NCBI GenBank assembly: GCA_934631005.1
Contig: CAKTXA010000006.1
Span: 1-64,000 of the forward strand
Source of the DNA: an uncultured Oscillospiraceae bacterium
GTDB taxonomy: Bacteria; Bacillota; Clostridia; Oscillospirales; Oscillospiraceae
DNA length: 64,000 nt
Reading direction: 5' to 3'
The notes under the pieces are model-generated. The model searched no databases, had not been told where the DNA came from, and saw only the letters and a program-made list of their open reading frames with translations. Position numbers and translations under genes: made by a program. Positions 8,769 through 17,937 of the stretch are shown here, in pieces (positions within the stretch are counted from its first letter, which is position 1; the number at the start of each line of letters is the position of its first letter).

Positions 8769-10025
8769 ATGGAAAGATTTTCGGAACAGTGCGTTCAAAA
8801 GGCCGTGCTGGCGGGGCTGAACGCTGATATTTTTACGCCGGAGGAGACCGCCACGCCCCGCTCGCTCGATGAGCTGGAGGCGCTTTTGCAGACCGCCGGC
8901 GGCGAGTGCGTGGGAAAGCTGCTGCAAAACCGCCCCGCGCCCGATCCGCACAGCTTCGTCGGCGAGGGAAAGGCAGACCAGCTGCGGCAGATGATCGAGG
9001 ACAGCGGCGCGACGATGCTCATTTTCGACAACGCTCTCTCCCCGTCGCAGATCCGCACGCTGGAGGAGCTCACGCACGCGGCAGTACTCGACCGCAGCGC
9101 GCTCATCCTCGATATTTTTGCGCAGCGGGCCAAGACCCGCGAGGGCAAGCTCCAGGTGGAGCTGGCGCAGTATCAGTATTATCTGCCGCGCCTGACCGTG
9201 TGGAATGAGACGATGGGCCGTCTTGGCGGCGGCATCGGCACACGCGGCCCCGGCGAAACGCAGCTGGAGACCGACCGGCGCCACATCCGCGCCCGCATCG
9301 ACAAGCTGCGCACAGAGCTGCGCGAGGTGCGGCGCGTGCGCGCCGTGCAGCGCGAGCGCCGGACGAAAAACGCCACGCCCGTCGTGGCGCTCGTGGGCTA
9401 TACGAACGCCGGAAAGTCGACGCTTCTGAACGCGCTGACGGGCGCGGACATCGCCGCGAACGACCGGCTGTTCGACACGCTCGACACCACCACGCGGCAG
9501 TTTACCGTCTCGGATACGTGTCAGGCCGTGCTGTCCGACACCGTCGGCTTCATCGCGAAGCTGCCGCACAATCTCATCGAGGCCTTTCAGGCCACGCTCG
9601 AGGAGCTGGAATACGCGGATCTTCTCATCCATGTCATCGACGCGTCCGACCCCGAGCGGGAGGCGCACATCGCGGTGGTGGAAAAGCTGATCGCACAGCT
9701 GGCAAAGCCCGGCGTGCCGGTCATCTCGTGCTACAACAAGTGTGATCTGGCAGAGGACATGCTGCCGCACGGCGAGGACATCGTGTGTATCTCTGCCAAG
9801 ACCGGCGAGGGGCTGGACGCGCTGCGCACGCTCACGGAAAAAAAGCTCGATCAGGGCCTGCACCGCGTGAAGCTGTGCATCCCCTACAGCGCAGCGGGGC
9901 TCGTGGACACGCTGCACGCGCAGGCGCGCGTGCTCTCGTGCGAGTATACGCCCGAGGGCGTGGCGGCAGAGGTCGTGGCGGACGCCGTGCTCTATGGGCG
10001 CGTGCGGCAGTATGAGGTAGGCTGA
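8769..10025 (+). CDS. hflX: Ribosome-associated GTPase HflX
   Basis: 418 residues, normal for HflX. The N-terminal HflX domain contains SFVGEGKADQL and the Gly-rich GGGIGTRGPGETQLE linker. The G domain follows with G1 GYTNAGKST (about residue 212), G3 DTVGF, G4 NKCD and a G5-like ISAK. HflX splits stalled or heat-damaged 70S ribosomes and binds the large subunit. The start has AAGGA upstream. Its stop overlaps the next gene's start in TGATG, so the pair is translationally coupled. Confidence 0.96.
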   Translation: MERFSEQCVQKAVLAGLNADIFTPEETATPRSLDELEALLQTAGGECVGKLLQNRPAPDPHSFVGEGKADQLRQMIEDSGATMLIFDNALSPSQIRTLEELTHAAVLDRSALILDIFAQRAKTREGKLQVELAQYQYYLPRLTVWNETMGRLGGGIGTRGPGETQLETDRRHIRARIDKLRTELREVRRVRAVQRERRTKNATPVVALVGYTNAGKSTLLNALTGADIAANDRLFDTLDTTTRQFTVSDTCQAVLSDTVGFIAKLPHNLIEAFQATLEELEYADLLIHVIDASDPEREAHIAVVEKLIAQLAKPGVPVISCYNKCDLAEDMLPHGEDIVCISAKTGEGLDALRTLTEKKLDQGLHRVKLCIPYSAAGLVDTLHAQARVLSCEYTPEGVAAEVVADAVLYGRVRQYEVG

Positions 10026-10648
10026 TGGAAGAATTTTTGACCGTCGCCGGGCAGGCGGCAAGTGAATTTACCGAAAAAAAGTCGCGCTTTGTCAGCGACA
10101 TCTTCCCCGTGCAGACGGAGGAGGACGTGAAGGCGTGCATGGAGCTGGTGCGCAAAAAGTACCACGACGCGCGCCACCACTGCTGGTGCTACCGGCTCAA
10201 AAGCGGCGCCGTGCGCTACAGTGACGACGGCGAGCCGCAGGGCACGGCGGGCCAGCCGATGCTGGCGGTTTTTGAGCGGGAGAAGATTTTTGACGTGCTG
10301 TGCGTCGTCACCCGCTACTTCGGCGGCATCCTGCTCGGCGCGGGCGGCCTGACGCGGGCGTATGCGCGCGGCGCGAAGGACGCGCTCACGGCGGCGGGCA
10401 TCGCGGTGATGCGCGTGTGGGACAGCGTGGAAATAAGCTGCCCCTACGCCCTTCTGGAGCAGATCAAGCTGCGGCTGGCGGCGCAGGGAGCCGTCATCGA
10501 GGACATCCAGTACGGCGCAGACATCACCATCCGCGCGCTTTTGCCGCAGAGCGCCACCGCCCCGGTCCGCGACGCCATCCGCGAGCTCTCCGCCGGAAGG
10601 GTCGTCCCCAAGGTGGCCGCCCAGATCTATCGCGCCGCCCCGCTGTGA
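10025..10648 (+). CDS. YigZ/IMPACT (UPF0029) family protein
   Basis: 207 residues, the family length. The N-terminal UPF0029 domain shows the conserved ARHHCWCYRL and SDDGEPQGTAGQPML segments, followed by GGILLGAGGLTRAYARGAK. A C-terminal ferredoxin-like domain (DUF1949 type) completes it. The function of bacterial members is poorly defined, and the eukaryotic relative IMPACT regulates translation through GCN1. Coupling to hflX (TGATG overlap) points to a ribosome-linked role. Confidence 0.9.
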   Translation: MEEFLTVAGQAASEFTEKKSRFVSDIFPVQTEEDVKACMELVRKKYHDARHHCWCYRLKSGAVRYSDDGEPQGTAGQPMLAVFEREKIFDVLCVVTRYFGGILLGAGGLTRAYARGAKDALTAAGIAVMRVWDSVEISCPYALLEQIKLRLAAQGAVIEDIQYGADITIRALLPQSATAPVRDAIRELSAGRVVPKVAAQIYRAAPL

Positions 10649-10715
10649 CGGGATACATAGTTTTGACACATTTTTGTGGTATAAATAAGCGGTACGTTTT
10701 GAGCAACTGCCACGT

Positions 10716-11088
10716 TTCGTCGTAACGTAGGGGAGGGGCTTGCCCCTCCCGCACAGTACGGTGCTGCAAATTCGTATGCACCAATGTGAACCCGTATAAA
10801 ACCACCAAATTTGCCGTAGGGGAGGGGTTCTACCCCTCCCGTGCAGGACGCATGACCGTTTTTATGGAGCCCATCGGCGAACCCGATGGTGCCCTACGGG
10901 AGGGGCAAGCCCCTCCCCTACGTTACGACGAAGGGTCGAGAGCGCGGTGGTGGCCGGTAGGGTGCGGGCGGGGTAGAACCCCGCCCCTACGGCAAACCTG
11001 TAAGATTCTACGGATTTGCCGGGGTGCACCCCGATTTGCGATTGCCTGCTGCCGGGAGGGGCAAGCCCCTCCCCTACGTTACGACGAA
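10716..11088. repeat. Cluster of five terminal-module repeat copies
   Basis: The 482-bp gap before dgt holds no gene. It contains full 35-bp terminal modules at 10716-10750 (minus), 10898-10932 (plus) and 11054-11088 (plus). Two diverged copies lie near 10816-10842 and 10967-10993 and keep the GGGGAGGGG/CCCCTCCC palindrome but have TAGAA or TTCTA centres. Intervening sequence is not obviously repeated, except that the pieces near 10784 and 11010 both carry a short AAATTTGCCGTAGG- or CGGATTTGCCGG-like string. Confidence 0.7.
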
Positions 11089-11130
11089 ATACGCACATCT
11101 TCAGCTTTATGGAAACAGAGGTGACCCAGT

Positions 11131-12135
11131 ATGACGCTGCGGGAGCAGATGGAACGGGAGGAATATGCGGTCCTTGCGCCGGAGGCACAGAAGGCGGCGG
11201 AGACGAAGGGTCGGCTGTATCCCCGCGAGGAGGACGACGTGCGCACCTGCTATCAGCGCGACGCCGACCGCATCGTCCACTCCAAATCCTTCCGCCGTCT
11301 GATGCACAAGACGCAGGTGTTCCTCGCGCCGGAGGGCGACCATTACCGCACGCGCATGACGCACACGCTGGAGGTCTCGCGCATCGCGCGCACGATCTGC
11401 CGCGGTTTGAAGCTCAACTGCGACCTGGCCGAGGCCGCCGCCTATGGGCACGATCTGGGCCACACGCCGTTCGGCCACGCGGGCGAAAAGGCGCTGTCCG
11501 ACATGATGGGCGCGCCGTTCCGGCACAACGAGCAGTCGCTGCGTGTGGTGGATAAGCTCGAGCGCGGCGGCACGGGCCTGAACCTTACGTATGAGGTACG
11601 TATGGCGATCCTCGGCCACACGGGCACGTTCATCCCCGAGACGCTCGAGGGGCAGATCGTCCGCACATCCGACCGCATCGCGTACATCAACCACGACATC
11701 GACGACGCCATGCGCGCGGGGCTGCTGACCGAAAACGACATCCCCCGCGAAATTTCCGACGTGCTTGGCACGTCGCACTCCGAGCGCATCGGCACGCTCG
11801 TGTCCGACATGATCTACAACACACAGCAAACCGGCAAGCTCGGCATGCGCCCGGAGATCGCCGGGGCGATGGACGCGCTGCGCACGTTCATGTTCCAGCG
11901 GGTCTACACAAACCCCGTGGCCAAGGGCGAGGAGGTCAAGGCCAAGGACATCATCCGCAGGCTGTTTGAGTATTACAGCAAGGACCCGAACCGGCTCCCG
12001 GCGGATTTTCTGCCGCAGCTGGATTTTGACGGTATGGACCGCATCGTCTGCGACTACATCGCCGGCATGACGGACAAGTATGCCATTTATAAATTCTCCG
12101 AAATTTTCATCCCCACCGCGTGGCAGGTACGGTGA
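11131..12135 (+). CDS. dgt: Deoxyguanosinetriphosphate triphosphohydrolase-like protein (HD domain)
   Basis: 334 residues. The HD metal site is clear: RMTHTLEVSRIAR, then YGHDLGHTPFGHAGE. The N-terminal SKSFRRLMHKTQVF is typical of the short dGTPase family (about 330-340 residues in Firmicutes). Members hydrolyse dNTPs to nucleoside plus triphosphate, helping nucleotide-pool control. The start ATG has GAGGTG about 8 nt upstream. It heads the conserved clostridial block dgt-dnaG-rpoD, which supports the assignment. Confidence 0.92.
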   Translation: MTLREQMEREEYAVLAPEAQKAAETKGRLYPREEDDVRTCYQRDADRIVHSKSFRRLMHKTQVFLAPEGDHYRTRMTHTLEVSRIARTICRGLKLNCDLAEAAAYGHDLGHTPFGHAGEKALSDMMGAPFRHNEQSLRVVDKLERGGTGLNLTYEVRMAILGHTGTFIPETLEGQIVRTSDRIAYINHDIDDAMRAGLLTENDIPREISDVLGTSHSERIGTLVSDMIYNTQQTGKLGMRPEIAGAMDALRTFMFQRVYTNPVAKGEEVKAKDIIRRLFEYYSKDPNRLPADFLPQLDFDGMDRIVCDYIAGMTDKYAIYKFSEIFIPTAWQVR

Positions 12136-12211
12136 GGGATGATGCTGCCGCGCTGCGCGCGGCAGCATCACCACCCCGTCCGCCGCATCCGGCAGAAAGG
12201 AGGTTTTTCCT

Positions 12212-13945
12212 GTGGCTTTTCCGCCCGCTTTTTTGGATGAGTTAACGCTTCGCAACCCCATCGAAGACGTCGTGGGGCAGTATGTGACGCTGACGCGCAA
12301 GGGGAGCAATCTCTTTGGGCTCTGCCCGTTCCACTCGGAAAAGACCGGCTCCTTCTCCGTCGCGCCCGATAAGGGCATCTACTACTGCTTCGGCTGCCAC
12401 AAGGGCGGCGGCGTCATCAATTTCATCATGGAGATCGAATCCCTCGACTACCCCGACGCCGTGCGGTTCCTCGCTAAGCGCGCAGGGCTGGAGGTGCCGG
12501 AGGATGAGAGCTACCGCTCCACCTACCGGCGGCAGGAGCGCCTGTGGGCGCTGTGCAAGGACGCTGCGCGGTTTTTTAGAAGTGAGCTGTTCTCCCCCCG
12601 CGGCGAGCCCGCGCGGGCGTATATCGCCAAGCGTGCCCTCTCACAGCAGACCGTGGCGCGCTTCGGGCTGGGCTTTTCGCCGAACGAGTGGTCCGCGCTG
12701 CTCGACGCGATGACGAAAAAGGGCTACACCCGCGAGGAGCTGCTGGACGCCGGTCTCGTCGTGAAGTCGCAGAAGGGCGGCATATATGACCGCTTCCGCA
12801 ACCGCCTGATGTTCCCCATCATCGACATCCGCGGCAACGTCATCGGCTTTGGCGGCCGCGTGATGGACGACTCCACGCCCAAATACCTGAACTCCCCCGA
12901 GACCATCATCTTTAATAAGCGCAAAAACCTCTTTGCGCTCAACATCGCCCGCAAAACAAAGCACCCCTGGATCATCCTCACCGAGGGCTACATGGACGCC
13001 ATTGCCCTGCACCAGCACGGCTTTGACTGCGCGGTGGCGTCGCTCGGCACGTCGCTCACGGAGGAGCACGCGAACATCCTCGCCAAATACACGCAGCAGG
13101 TCGTTTTGACCTACGACGGCGACGAGGCCGGGCAAAACGCCACACAGCGCGCCATCCCCATGCTGGAAAAGGCGGGGCTGCAGGTGAAGGTGCTGCGGAT
13201 GCAGGGGGCGAAGGACCCCGACGAATTCCTCAAAAAATACGGCGCCGACCGCTTCTCCCTTCTGCTCGACCAGTCAGAAAATCAGGCGGAGTACCGCCTC
13301 GAGTCGCTGCGGCGAAAATTTGACCTGACGCAGGACGAGCAGCGCGTGGAATTTCTCAGGCAGGCGGCGGAGCTGGTCGCCACGCTGGGAACGGCTGTGG
13401 AGCGCGAGGTCTACGGCCGCCGCGCCGCCGAGGCCGCGGGCGTGAGCTATGACGCGATGAAGCTGGAGGCTGACCGCGCCTACCGCCGCCGCACGGCGCA
13501 GGCCAAAAAGAAGCAGGAGGCCATCGACCTCGCCCCGGCGCGCAGGCTGCAGCCGCAGGTCAAGGGCATCCGCTACGATAACCTCCGCTCGGCCATGGCC
13601 GAGGAGGGGCTGCTGCGCACCGTTCTGCGCGAGCCCGCGCTGATGACCGCCGTGCCGCTCCGGCCGGAGCAATTCTCCTCGCCCTTGCTCGGCCGCGTAT
13701 GGGCGGCGTTCTGCGCGCAGCGGGCGCGGGATCAGGCGCCGTCGCTCGCGGCGCTGGAGGGCGATTTGGACGCGGCGGAGATGGCGCATCTGTCGGCGGT
13801 GTTCCAAAAGCCGGACGCGCCCGTCAGCGACGACGCGCTGCGCGACTACATCGCCATCATCACGGAGGAATACGACCGGACGCACGCATCCGGCAGCGAA
13901 CGGCTGCTGGCGCTGGCGGCGCGCAAGAAAGAAATGAAAGGCTAG
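12212..13945 (+). CDS. dnaG: DNA primase
   Basis: 577 residues from a GTG start with AAAGGAGG 8 nt upstream. The CHC2 zinc finger is at about residues 37-65 (CPFHSEK, then YYCFGCHKGG). The TOPRIM catalytic core shows the ILTEGYMDA glutamate and the TYDGDEAG aspartates. The C-terminal DnaB-binding domain is present but short. It synthesises RNA primers at the replication fork. It is followed with no gap by rpoD, the conserved macromolecular-synthesis operon. Confidence 0.97.
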   Translation: MAFPPAFLDELTLRNPIEDVVGQYVTLTRKGSNLFGLCPFHSEKTGSFSVAPDKGIYYCFGCHKGGGVINFIMEIESLDYPDAVRFLAKRAGLEVPEDESYRSTYRRQERLWALCKDAARFFRSELFSPRGEPARAYIAKRALSQQTVARFGLGFSPNEWSALLDAMTKKGYTREELLDAGLVVKSQKGGIYDRFRNRLMFPIIDIRGNVIGFGGRVMDDSTPKYLNSPETIIFNKRKNLFALNIARKTKHPWIILTEGYMDAIALHQHGFDCAVASLGTSLTEEHANILAKYTQQVVLTYDGDEAGQNATQRAIPMLEKAGLQVKVLRMQGAKDPDEFLKKYGADRFSLLLDQSENQAEYRLESLRRKFDLTQDEQRVEFLRQAAELVATLGTAVEREVYGRRAAEAAGVSYDAMKLEADRAYRRRTAQAKKKQEAIDLAPARRLQPQVKGIRYDNLRSAMAEEGLLRTVLREPALMTAVPLRPEQFSSPLLGRVWAAFCAQRARDQAPSLAALEGDLDAAEMAHLSAVFQKPDAPVSDDALRDYIAIITEEYDRTHASGSERLLALAARKKEMKG

Positions 13946-15127
13946 GTGGCACGAATGACGAAGGATCTGGAACTGCTGCAGAAGATGGAGCTGTCGGACG
14001 AGAACCGCGCAAAGCTCGCCGCGCTGCTGGAGGAATCGAAAAAGACCGGCAAGGTCGCCTCCAAGCGGCTGGTGGAGACGCTGGACAACGTGGACGCCAC
14101 GGAGGAGCAGACCGAGCAGTTTTACGACGTGCTCGAGGCCGCCGGGGTGGAGATCGACGTGTCGGACGTGCTTGACCTCATCGGCGGCGCGGCGGAGCTC
14201 ACCAGCCCCACGCTCAGCGAGATGGAGGCCATCGAGGCCGAGGGCATCGACGCCAGCGCCGAGGTGGACGCGCTGGAGCATTATGACGAGGGCGAGGCGA
14301 AGCTCGACGATCCCATCCGCCTGTATCTGCGCGAGATCGGCAAGATCCCCCTGCTCACGCCCGAACAGGAGACGGAGCTGGCCAGGCGCATGAGCGAGGG
14401 TGACGAGGACGCGCGGCGGCAGATGTCGGAGGCGAATCTGCGGCTGGTCGTTTCGATCGCCAAGCGCTATGTCGGCCGCGGGATGCACCTGCTGGATCTC
14501 ATTCAGGAGGGCAATCTGGGGCTTATGAAGGCCGTTGAGAAATTCGACTACACCAAGGGCTATAAATTTTCCACCTACGCCACCTGGTGGATCCGGCAGG
14601 CCATCACCCGCGCCATCGCCGATCAGGCGCGCACCATCCGCATCCCGGTGCATATGGTGGAGACCATCAACCGCGTGCTGCGCACCTCGCACAGCATGGT
14701 GCAGAAGCTCGGCCGCGAGCCGACGACCAGTGAGATCGCGCAGGAGCTGCACATGGACGTGTGCAAGGTCGAGGAGATCCTGAAGATCGCGCAGGAGCCG
14801 GTGTCGCTCGAAACGCCGATCGGCGAGGAGGAGGACAGCCACCTCGGCGATTTCATTCAGGACGACGAGGCCTCGCAGCCATCGGAGGAGGCGTCGTACA
14901 CGCTGCTGCGCGAGCAGCTGGAGGACGTGCTGGCCACCCTCACCCCGCGGGAGGAGGAGGTGCTGCGGATGCGCTTCGGCCTGCGCGACGGCAAGCCGCA
15001 CACGCTCGAGGAGGTCGGCAAGGAATTTGACGTCACGCGCGAGCGCATCCGCCAGATCGAGTCCAAGGCGCTGCGCAAGCTGCGCCATCCCTCGCGCAGC
15101 AAAAAGCTGCGGGATTTCCTGAACTGA
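13946..15127 (+). CDS. rpoD: Primary sigma factor RpoD/SigA
   Basis: 393 residues. Region 1.2 is DDPIRLYLREIGKIPLLTPE. Regions 2.3-2.4 include YKFSTYATWWIRQAITR, region 3 follows, and region 4.2 is EFDVTRERIRQIESKALRK. It recruits core RNA polymerase to housekeeping TTGACA/TATAAT promoters, several of which are visible in this window. The GTG at 13946 directly follows the dnaG stop codon. An ATG at 13955 with AGGTGG 5 nt upstream is an equally good or better start. Region 1.1 is short, as usual in Firmicutes. Confidence 0.96.
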   Translation: MARMTKDLELLQKMELSDENRAKLAALLEESKKTGKVASKRLVETLDNVDATEEQTEQFYDVLEAAGVEIDVSDVLDLIGGAAELTSPTLSEMEAIEAEGIDASAEVDALEHYDEGEAKLDDPIRLYLREIGKIPLLTPEQETELARRMSEGDEDARRQMSEANLRLVVSIAKRYVGRGMHLLDLIQEGNLGLMKAVEKFDYTKGYKFSTYATWWIRQAITRAIADQARTIRIPVHMVETINRVLRTSHSMVQKLGREPTTSEIAQELHMDVCKVEEILKIAQEPVSLETPIGEEEDSHLGDFIQDDEASQPSEEASYTLLREQLEDVLATLTPREEEVLRMRFGLRDGKPHTLEEVGKEFDVTRERIRQIESKALRKLRHPSRSKKLRDFLN

Positions 15128-15135
15128 TTTTTCTC

Positions 15136-15163
15136 TTGACAACGGCGTAAAAATCCGTATGAT
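15136..15163 (+). promoter_or_regulatory. Promoter of acpP (and possibly the SRP RNA)
   Basis: Consensus TTGACA (15136-15141), 16 bp, TATGAT (15158-15163), about 50 nt upstream of acpP. No separate promoter is obvious in the 14 nt between acpP and the SRP RNA. Confidence 0.75.
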
Positions 15164-15212
15164 AAGGATGTTATCAGTTACATACTAACCGTCAGGACGG
15201 AGGAAGTTAATC

Positions 15213-15431
15213 ATGTTTGAAAAGATCCAATCCTATCTGGCAGCGCAGCTCGATATTCCGGCGGAGGAGATCACGCGCGAGACCACGTTCGAAGGTCTCG
15301 GCATCGACTCGCTGGACATGGTCGAAATGGTCATGGATCTGGAGGAAGAGCTGGGCGTCGATCTGGAGATGGAGGAAAAGGTCTCCACCATCGGCGAGCT
15401 GGTCGATTTTGTGGAGAGCAAGCTCGACTGA
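15213..15431 (+). CDS. acpP: Acyl carrier protein
   Basis: 72 residues, acidic, with the phosphopantetheine attachment serine in GIDSLDMVEM (about residue 37). It carries acyl intermediates in fatty-acid synthesis. GGAGGAAG lies upstream. It is unusually placed: its stop codon is only about 14 nt from the 5' end of the SRP RNA, whereas acpP more commonly sits by fab genes or rnc. Confidence 0.95.
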   Translation: MFEKIQSYLAAQLDIPAEEITRETTFEGLGIDSLDMVEMVMDLEEELGVDLEMEEKVSTIGELVDFVESKLD

Positions 15432-15445
15432 GTGGAACGACCATG

Positions 15446-15750
15446 GGCTCCGGCCCGTGGCAAGGCTGTACCAACCGGGGAGATAGCGGTGCCCTGTGAC
15501 CCGCAATCCGCTACAGCGGGGGCCGATTCCCGACCGAGGGTACGTTCTGTATCGTCTGACCCATATAAGCGGCGTTGAAGATCCGGTCTTGCGCAACGAG
15601 GACCTGTGAACCGTGTCAGGTGGGGAACCAAGCAGCACTAAGCAGCCCACCTTGTGTGCCGCGAGGCAGCCGTTTCCGAGCTGGCTGTATGGGTAACGGG
15701 TGGAGTGCGTATTCGGAGAAGGGTGTACAGTCTTGCCACGCGCCGGAGCC
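15446..15750 (+). ncRNA. ffs: Signal recognition particle RNA, large Gram-positive type with Alu domain
   Basis: The S-domain apex GTGAACCGTGTCAGGTGGGG followed by AACCAAGCAGCACTAAG is the SRP RNA hallmark. The 5' portion (CGGGGAGATAGCGGTGCCCTG, here split only by reading, at about 15476-15496) and the CGCAACGAGGACC segment match the layout of the Bacillus 270-nt scRNA. The two ends pair over about 20 bp: GGCTCCGGCC, TGGCAAGGCTGTAC at the 5' side with GTACAGTCTTGCCA, GCCGGAGCC at the 3' side. TGATTTTTT follows and serves as terminator. SRP RNA then dnaX-ybaB-recR is conserved in Firmicutes. Open frames over this stretch are spurious. Confidence 0.95.
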
Positions 15751-15776
15751 TGATTTTTTCGCATAAAATGCACGAA

Positions 15777-16203
15777 CGGGAGGGGTAAGCCCCTCCCGTT
15801 TTCTAATAAAGAATCGTTATTTCGTCGTAACGTAGGGGAGGGGCTTGCCCCTCCCGCTGGTGGGCAGTTGTGGATTTTGAATGCACGAGCGGACGGAATG
15901 CACCCCATACCTTCCCCTCGGGGCCGATTCCCCCTATCAGGGGGAAATGTCCCGAAGGGACAAAGAGGGTAGGGACAGGTGCCCCCGAAGGGGGCGGATG
16001 AGGGCTGGGGAGCACTTACGAATAGCTTTGCATGCTCAGCAAAACGTGACTGCTCCCCGACCCTCATCAGTCTGCTCCGCTGCGCTCCGCAGCCAGCTTC
16101 CCCGAGGGGAAGCCAAGGGGCCCTCAGCAAATCGGCACTGCCGCAAAAGAACGATAGTGCTTCCCAACGGGCGGGGCAAGCCCCGCCCCTACGTTACGAC
16201 GAA
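15777..16203. repeat. Complete modular element with inverted ends, carrying an inserted 53-bp module
   Basis: The gap between SRP RNA and dnaX has no gene. It holds a half palindrome (15777-15798) and then a full composite. The composite runs: terminal module minus (15821-15855), linker (15856-15908), core hairpin (15909-16117), GGGGCCCTCAGCAAATCGGC module (16114-16165) and terminal module plus (16169-16203). The ends are inverted repeats of TTCGTCGTAACGTAGGGG. Inside the core stem a 53-bp piece (15924-15976) is inserted; its near-identical twin is at 32866-32918. Confidence 0.8.
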
Positions 16204-16252
16204 AGGCCGAGGGTGTGGTGGTGGTCGATAGGGGGCGGCCGTATTTTCTCTC

Positions 16253-16281
16253 TTTTCAATTCCCGAAAAATCGTGTATAAT
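16253..16281 (+). promoter_or_regulatory. Promoter of dnaX-ybaB-recR
   Basis: TTTTCA (16253-16258), 17 bp, perfect TATAAT (16276-16281), about 30 nt upstream of the dnaX start. Confidence 0.75.
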
Positions 16282-16311
16282 AACTAGACGCGTACAAAGG
16301 AGGTGGGGCGG

Positions 16312-17925
16312 ATGTATCAGGCTTTGTATCGGAAATACCGGCCACAGACGTTTTCGGACGTTGTGGGGCAGAAAAGCATCACCGAGACGCTGCGCGCGCA
16401 GGTGATGACGGGCAAGCTCAGCCACGCCTATCTCTTTACCGGCACACGCGGCACGGGCAAGACCTCCTGCGCCAAAATTCTGGCCAAGGCCGTCAACTGC
16501 CTCGACCCGCAGGACGGAAACCCCTGTAACCGCTGCGCCGCGTGCCGCGCCATCGACGAAGGGCGCTGCATGGACGTGCTGGAGATCGACGCCGCGTCCA
16601 ATAACGGCGTGGACAGCGTGCGCGTTTTGCGCGACGACGCCATCTACACCCCCGGCGAGGTGCGAAAGCGCGTGTATATCATCGACGAGGTGCATATGCT
16701 CTCGCTGGCCGCGTTCAACGCCCTGCTCAAGATCATTGAGGAGCCGCCGGAGCATCTGCTGTTCATCCTCGCCACGACCGAGCTTCATAAGGTCCCGGCG
16801 ACCATCCTCTCGCGCTGCCAGCGCTACGCGTTCCGCAGGCTTCTGCCGGAGGATATTGCGGCGCGCATCAACTATGTTGCCTATCAGGAGAATATCCCGC
16901 TGGAGCCGGACGCCGCGCGGCTGCTCGCGCGGCTGGCCGACGGCGCACTGCGCGACGGGCTGAGTTTGTTCGACCAGTGCGCCTGCGCCGCCCCCGGCAC
17001 GGTGGACGTCGGGCTCGTTTGCAGCGTGCTGGGCCTTGCGGGCCAGCGGCAGGCGGGGGCGATCCTCACCGCCGCGGCGGATCAGGACGCGCCGCGGGCG
17101 CTGAGCCTGTTTTCCGAGCTGTACGCCGCCGGAAAGGACCTTGCGGCGCTGTTTGACGAGTTACTCTCTGTCACGCGCGACCTGCTCATGCTCAAGACCG
17201 CGCCAAAGGCCGGGCTTTCGATGCTCTCGGGCGCGGCGACGGATGAGGAGCTGCTGGCGCTGCGTGACCGCCTGTCCGCGGGCGAGCTTTTGCGGATGGT
17301 GACGCTTTTGCAGCAGACGGCCGCGGGCTTCTCCCGCAGCCAGAACCGCCGCGTGGACGCGGAGCTGTGCTTGCTCCAGCTTTGCAGGCCGAGCCTGTCA
17401 CTGGACGCGCAGGCGCTCTCGGCGCGCATCGGCCATCTGGAGGAGCAGCTGGCAAACGGCGTCATCGCCGCCCCGGCAGTGACCGCGCCCCGGTCGGAAC
17501 AGGCCGCGGCGGAGCCGACGAAGCCGGCTGAGCCCGCACAGGAGGAAGCTGCCGCGCAGGCCGAGCCGCCCGCGGAGAACATGCCCGCGCAGGAGGCCCC
17601 GCCGGGCTTCTGGCCGGAGCTGACGGCGGCGCTGCAGCAGTCGCTCGGCCCGCGCGAGCGCGGCTTTTTGAGCGTGGACGGCCCCGTGCACGCGAGCCTC
17701 GCGGGCGACACGCTGCTCGTGGTGGCGGACAGCGATTTTGTACTGGAGATGATCCGCCGCGAGGACGTGGCGCAGATCATCCGCAGCAAGGCCTCGGCGA
17801 TCCTGAAGCGGCCCGTGGCCGTGCGCTTTGCCCGCAAGGGGCAGGCGGACGCCGCCGGGCACGACCCCATGGACGCGCTGGTGCGCTTTGGAGAAGATCA
17901 TCCGAATTTATTTACGATCAAATAA
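16312..17925 (+). CDS. dnaX: DNA polymerase III subunit gamma/tau
   Basis: 537 residues from ATG 16312, with AAAGGAGGT (16297-16304) 7 nt upstream; a GTG at 16303 lies inside that site and is rejected. The AAA+ clamp-loader domain has MYQALYRKYRPQTF, Walker A GTRGTGKTS, the four-cysteine zinc module CLDPQDGNPCNRCAAC, Walker B IIDEVHMLS and the sensor SRCQRY. A Pro/Glu/Ala-rich linker (about 395-430) leads to a C-terminal domain. It loads the beta clamp and organises the replisome. It heads dnaX-ybaB-recR. Confidence 0.96.
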   Translation: MYQALYRKYRPQTFSDVVGQKSITETLRAQVMTGKLSHAYLFTGTRGTGKTSCAKILAKAVNCLDPQDGNPCNRCAACRAIDEGRCMDVLEIDAASNNGVDSVRVLRDDAIYTPGEVRKRVYIIDEVHMLSLAAFNALLKIIEEPPEHLLFILATTELHKVPATILSRCQRYAFRRLLPEDIAARINYVAYQENIPLEPDAARLLARLADGALRDGLSLFDQCACAAPGTVDVGLVCSVLGLAGQRQAGAILTAAADQDAPRALSLFSELYAAGKDLAALFDELLSVTRDLLMLKTAPKAGLSMLSGAATDEELLALRDRLSAGELLRMVTLLQQTAAGFSRSQNRRVDAELCLLQLCRPSLSLDAQALSARIGHLEEQLANGVIAAPAVTAPRSEQAAAEPTKPAEPAQEEAAAQAEPPAENMPAQEAPPGFWPELTAALQQSLGPRERGFLSVDGPVHASLAGDTLLVVADSDFVLEMIRREDVAQIIRSKASAILKRPVAVRFARKGQADAAGHDPMDALVRFGEDHPNLFTIK

Positions 17926-17937
17926 GGAGAGTTTCAT

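Noticed and set aside
10524..11188. Short open frames rich in GQAPPLRYDE-like sequence
   Set aside because: They are translations of the repeat module; the same peptide recurs at every copy of the repeat.
15432..15766. Open frames on both strands after acpP
   Set aside because: They cover the SRP RNA, whose conserved sequence and end pairing explain the stretch.
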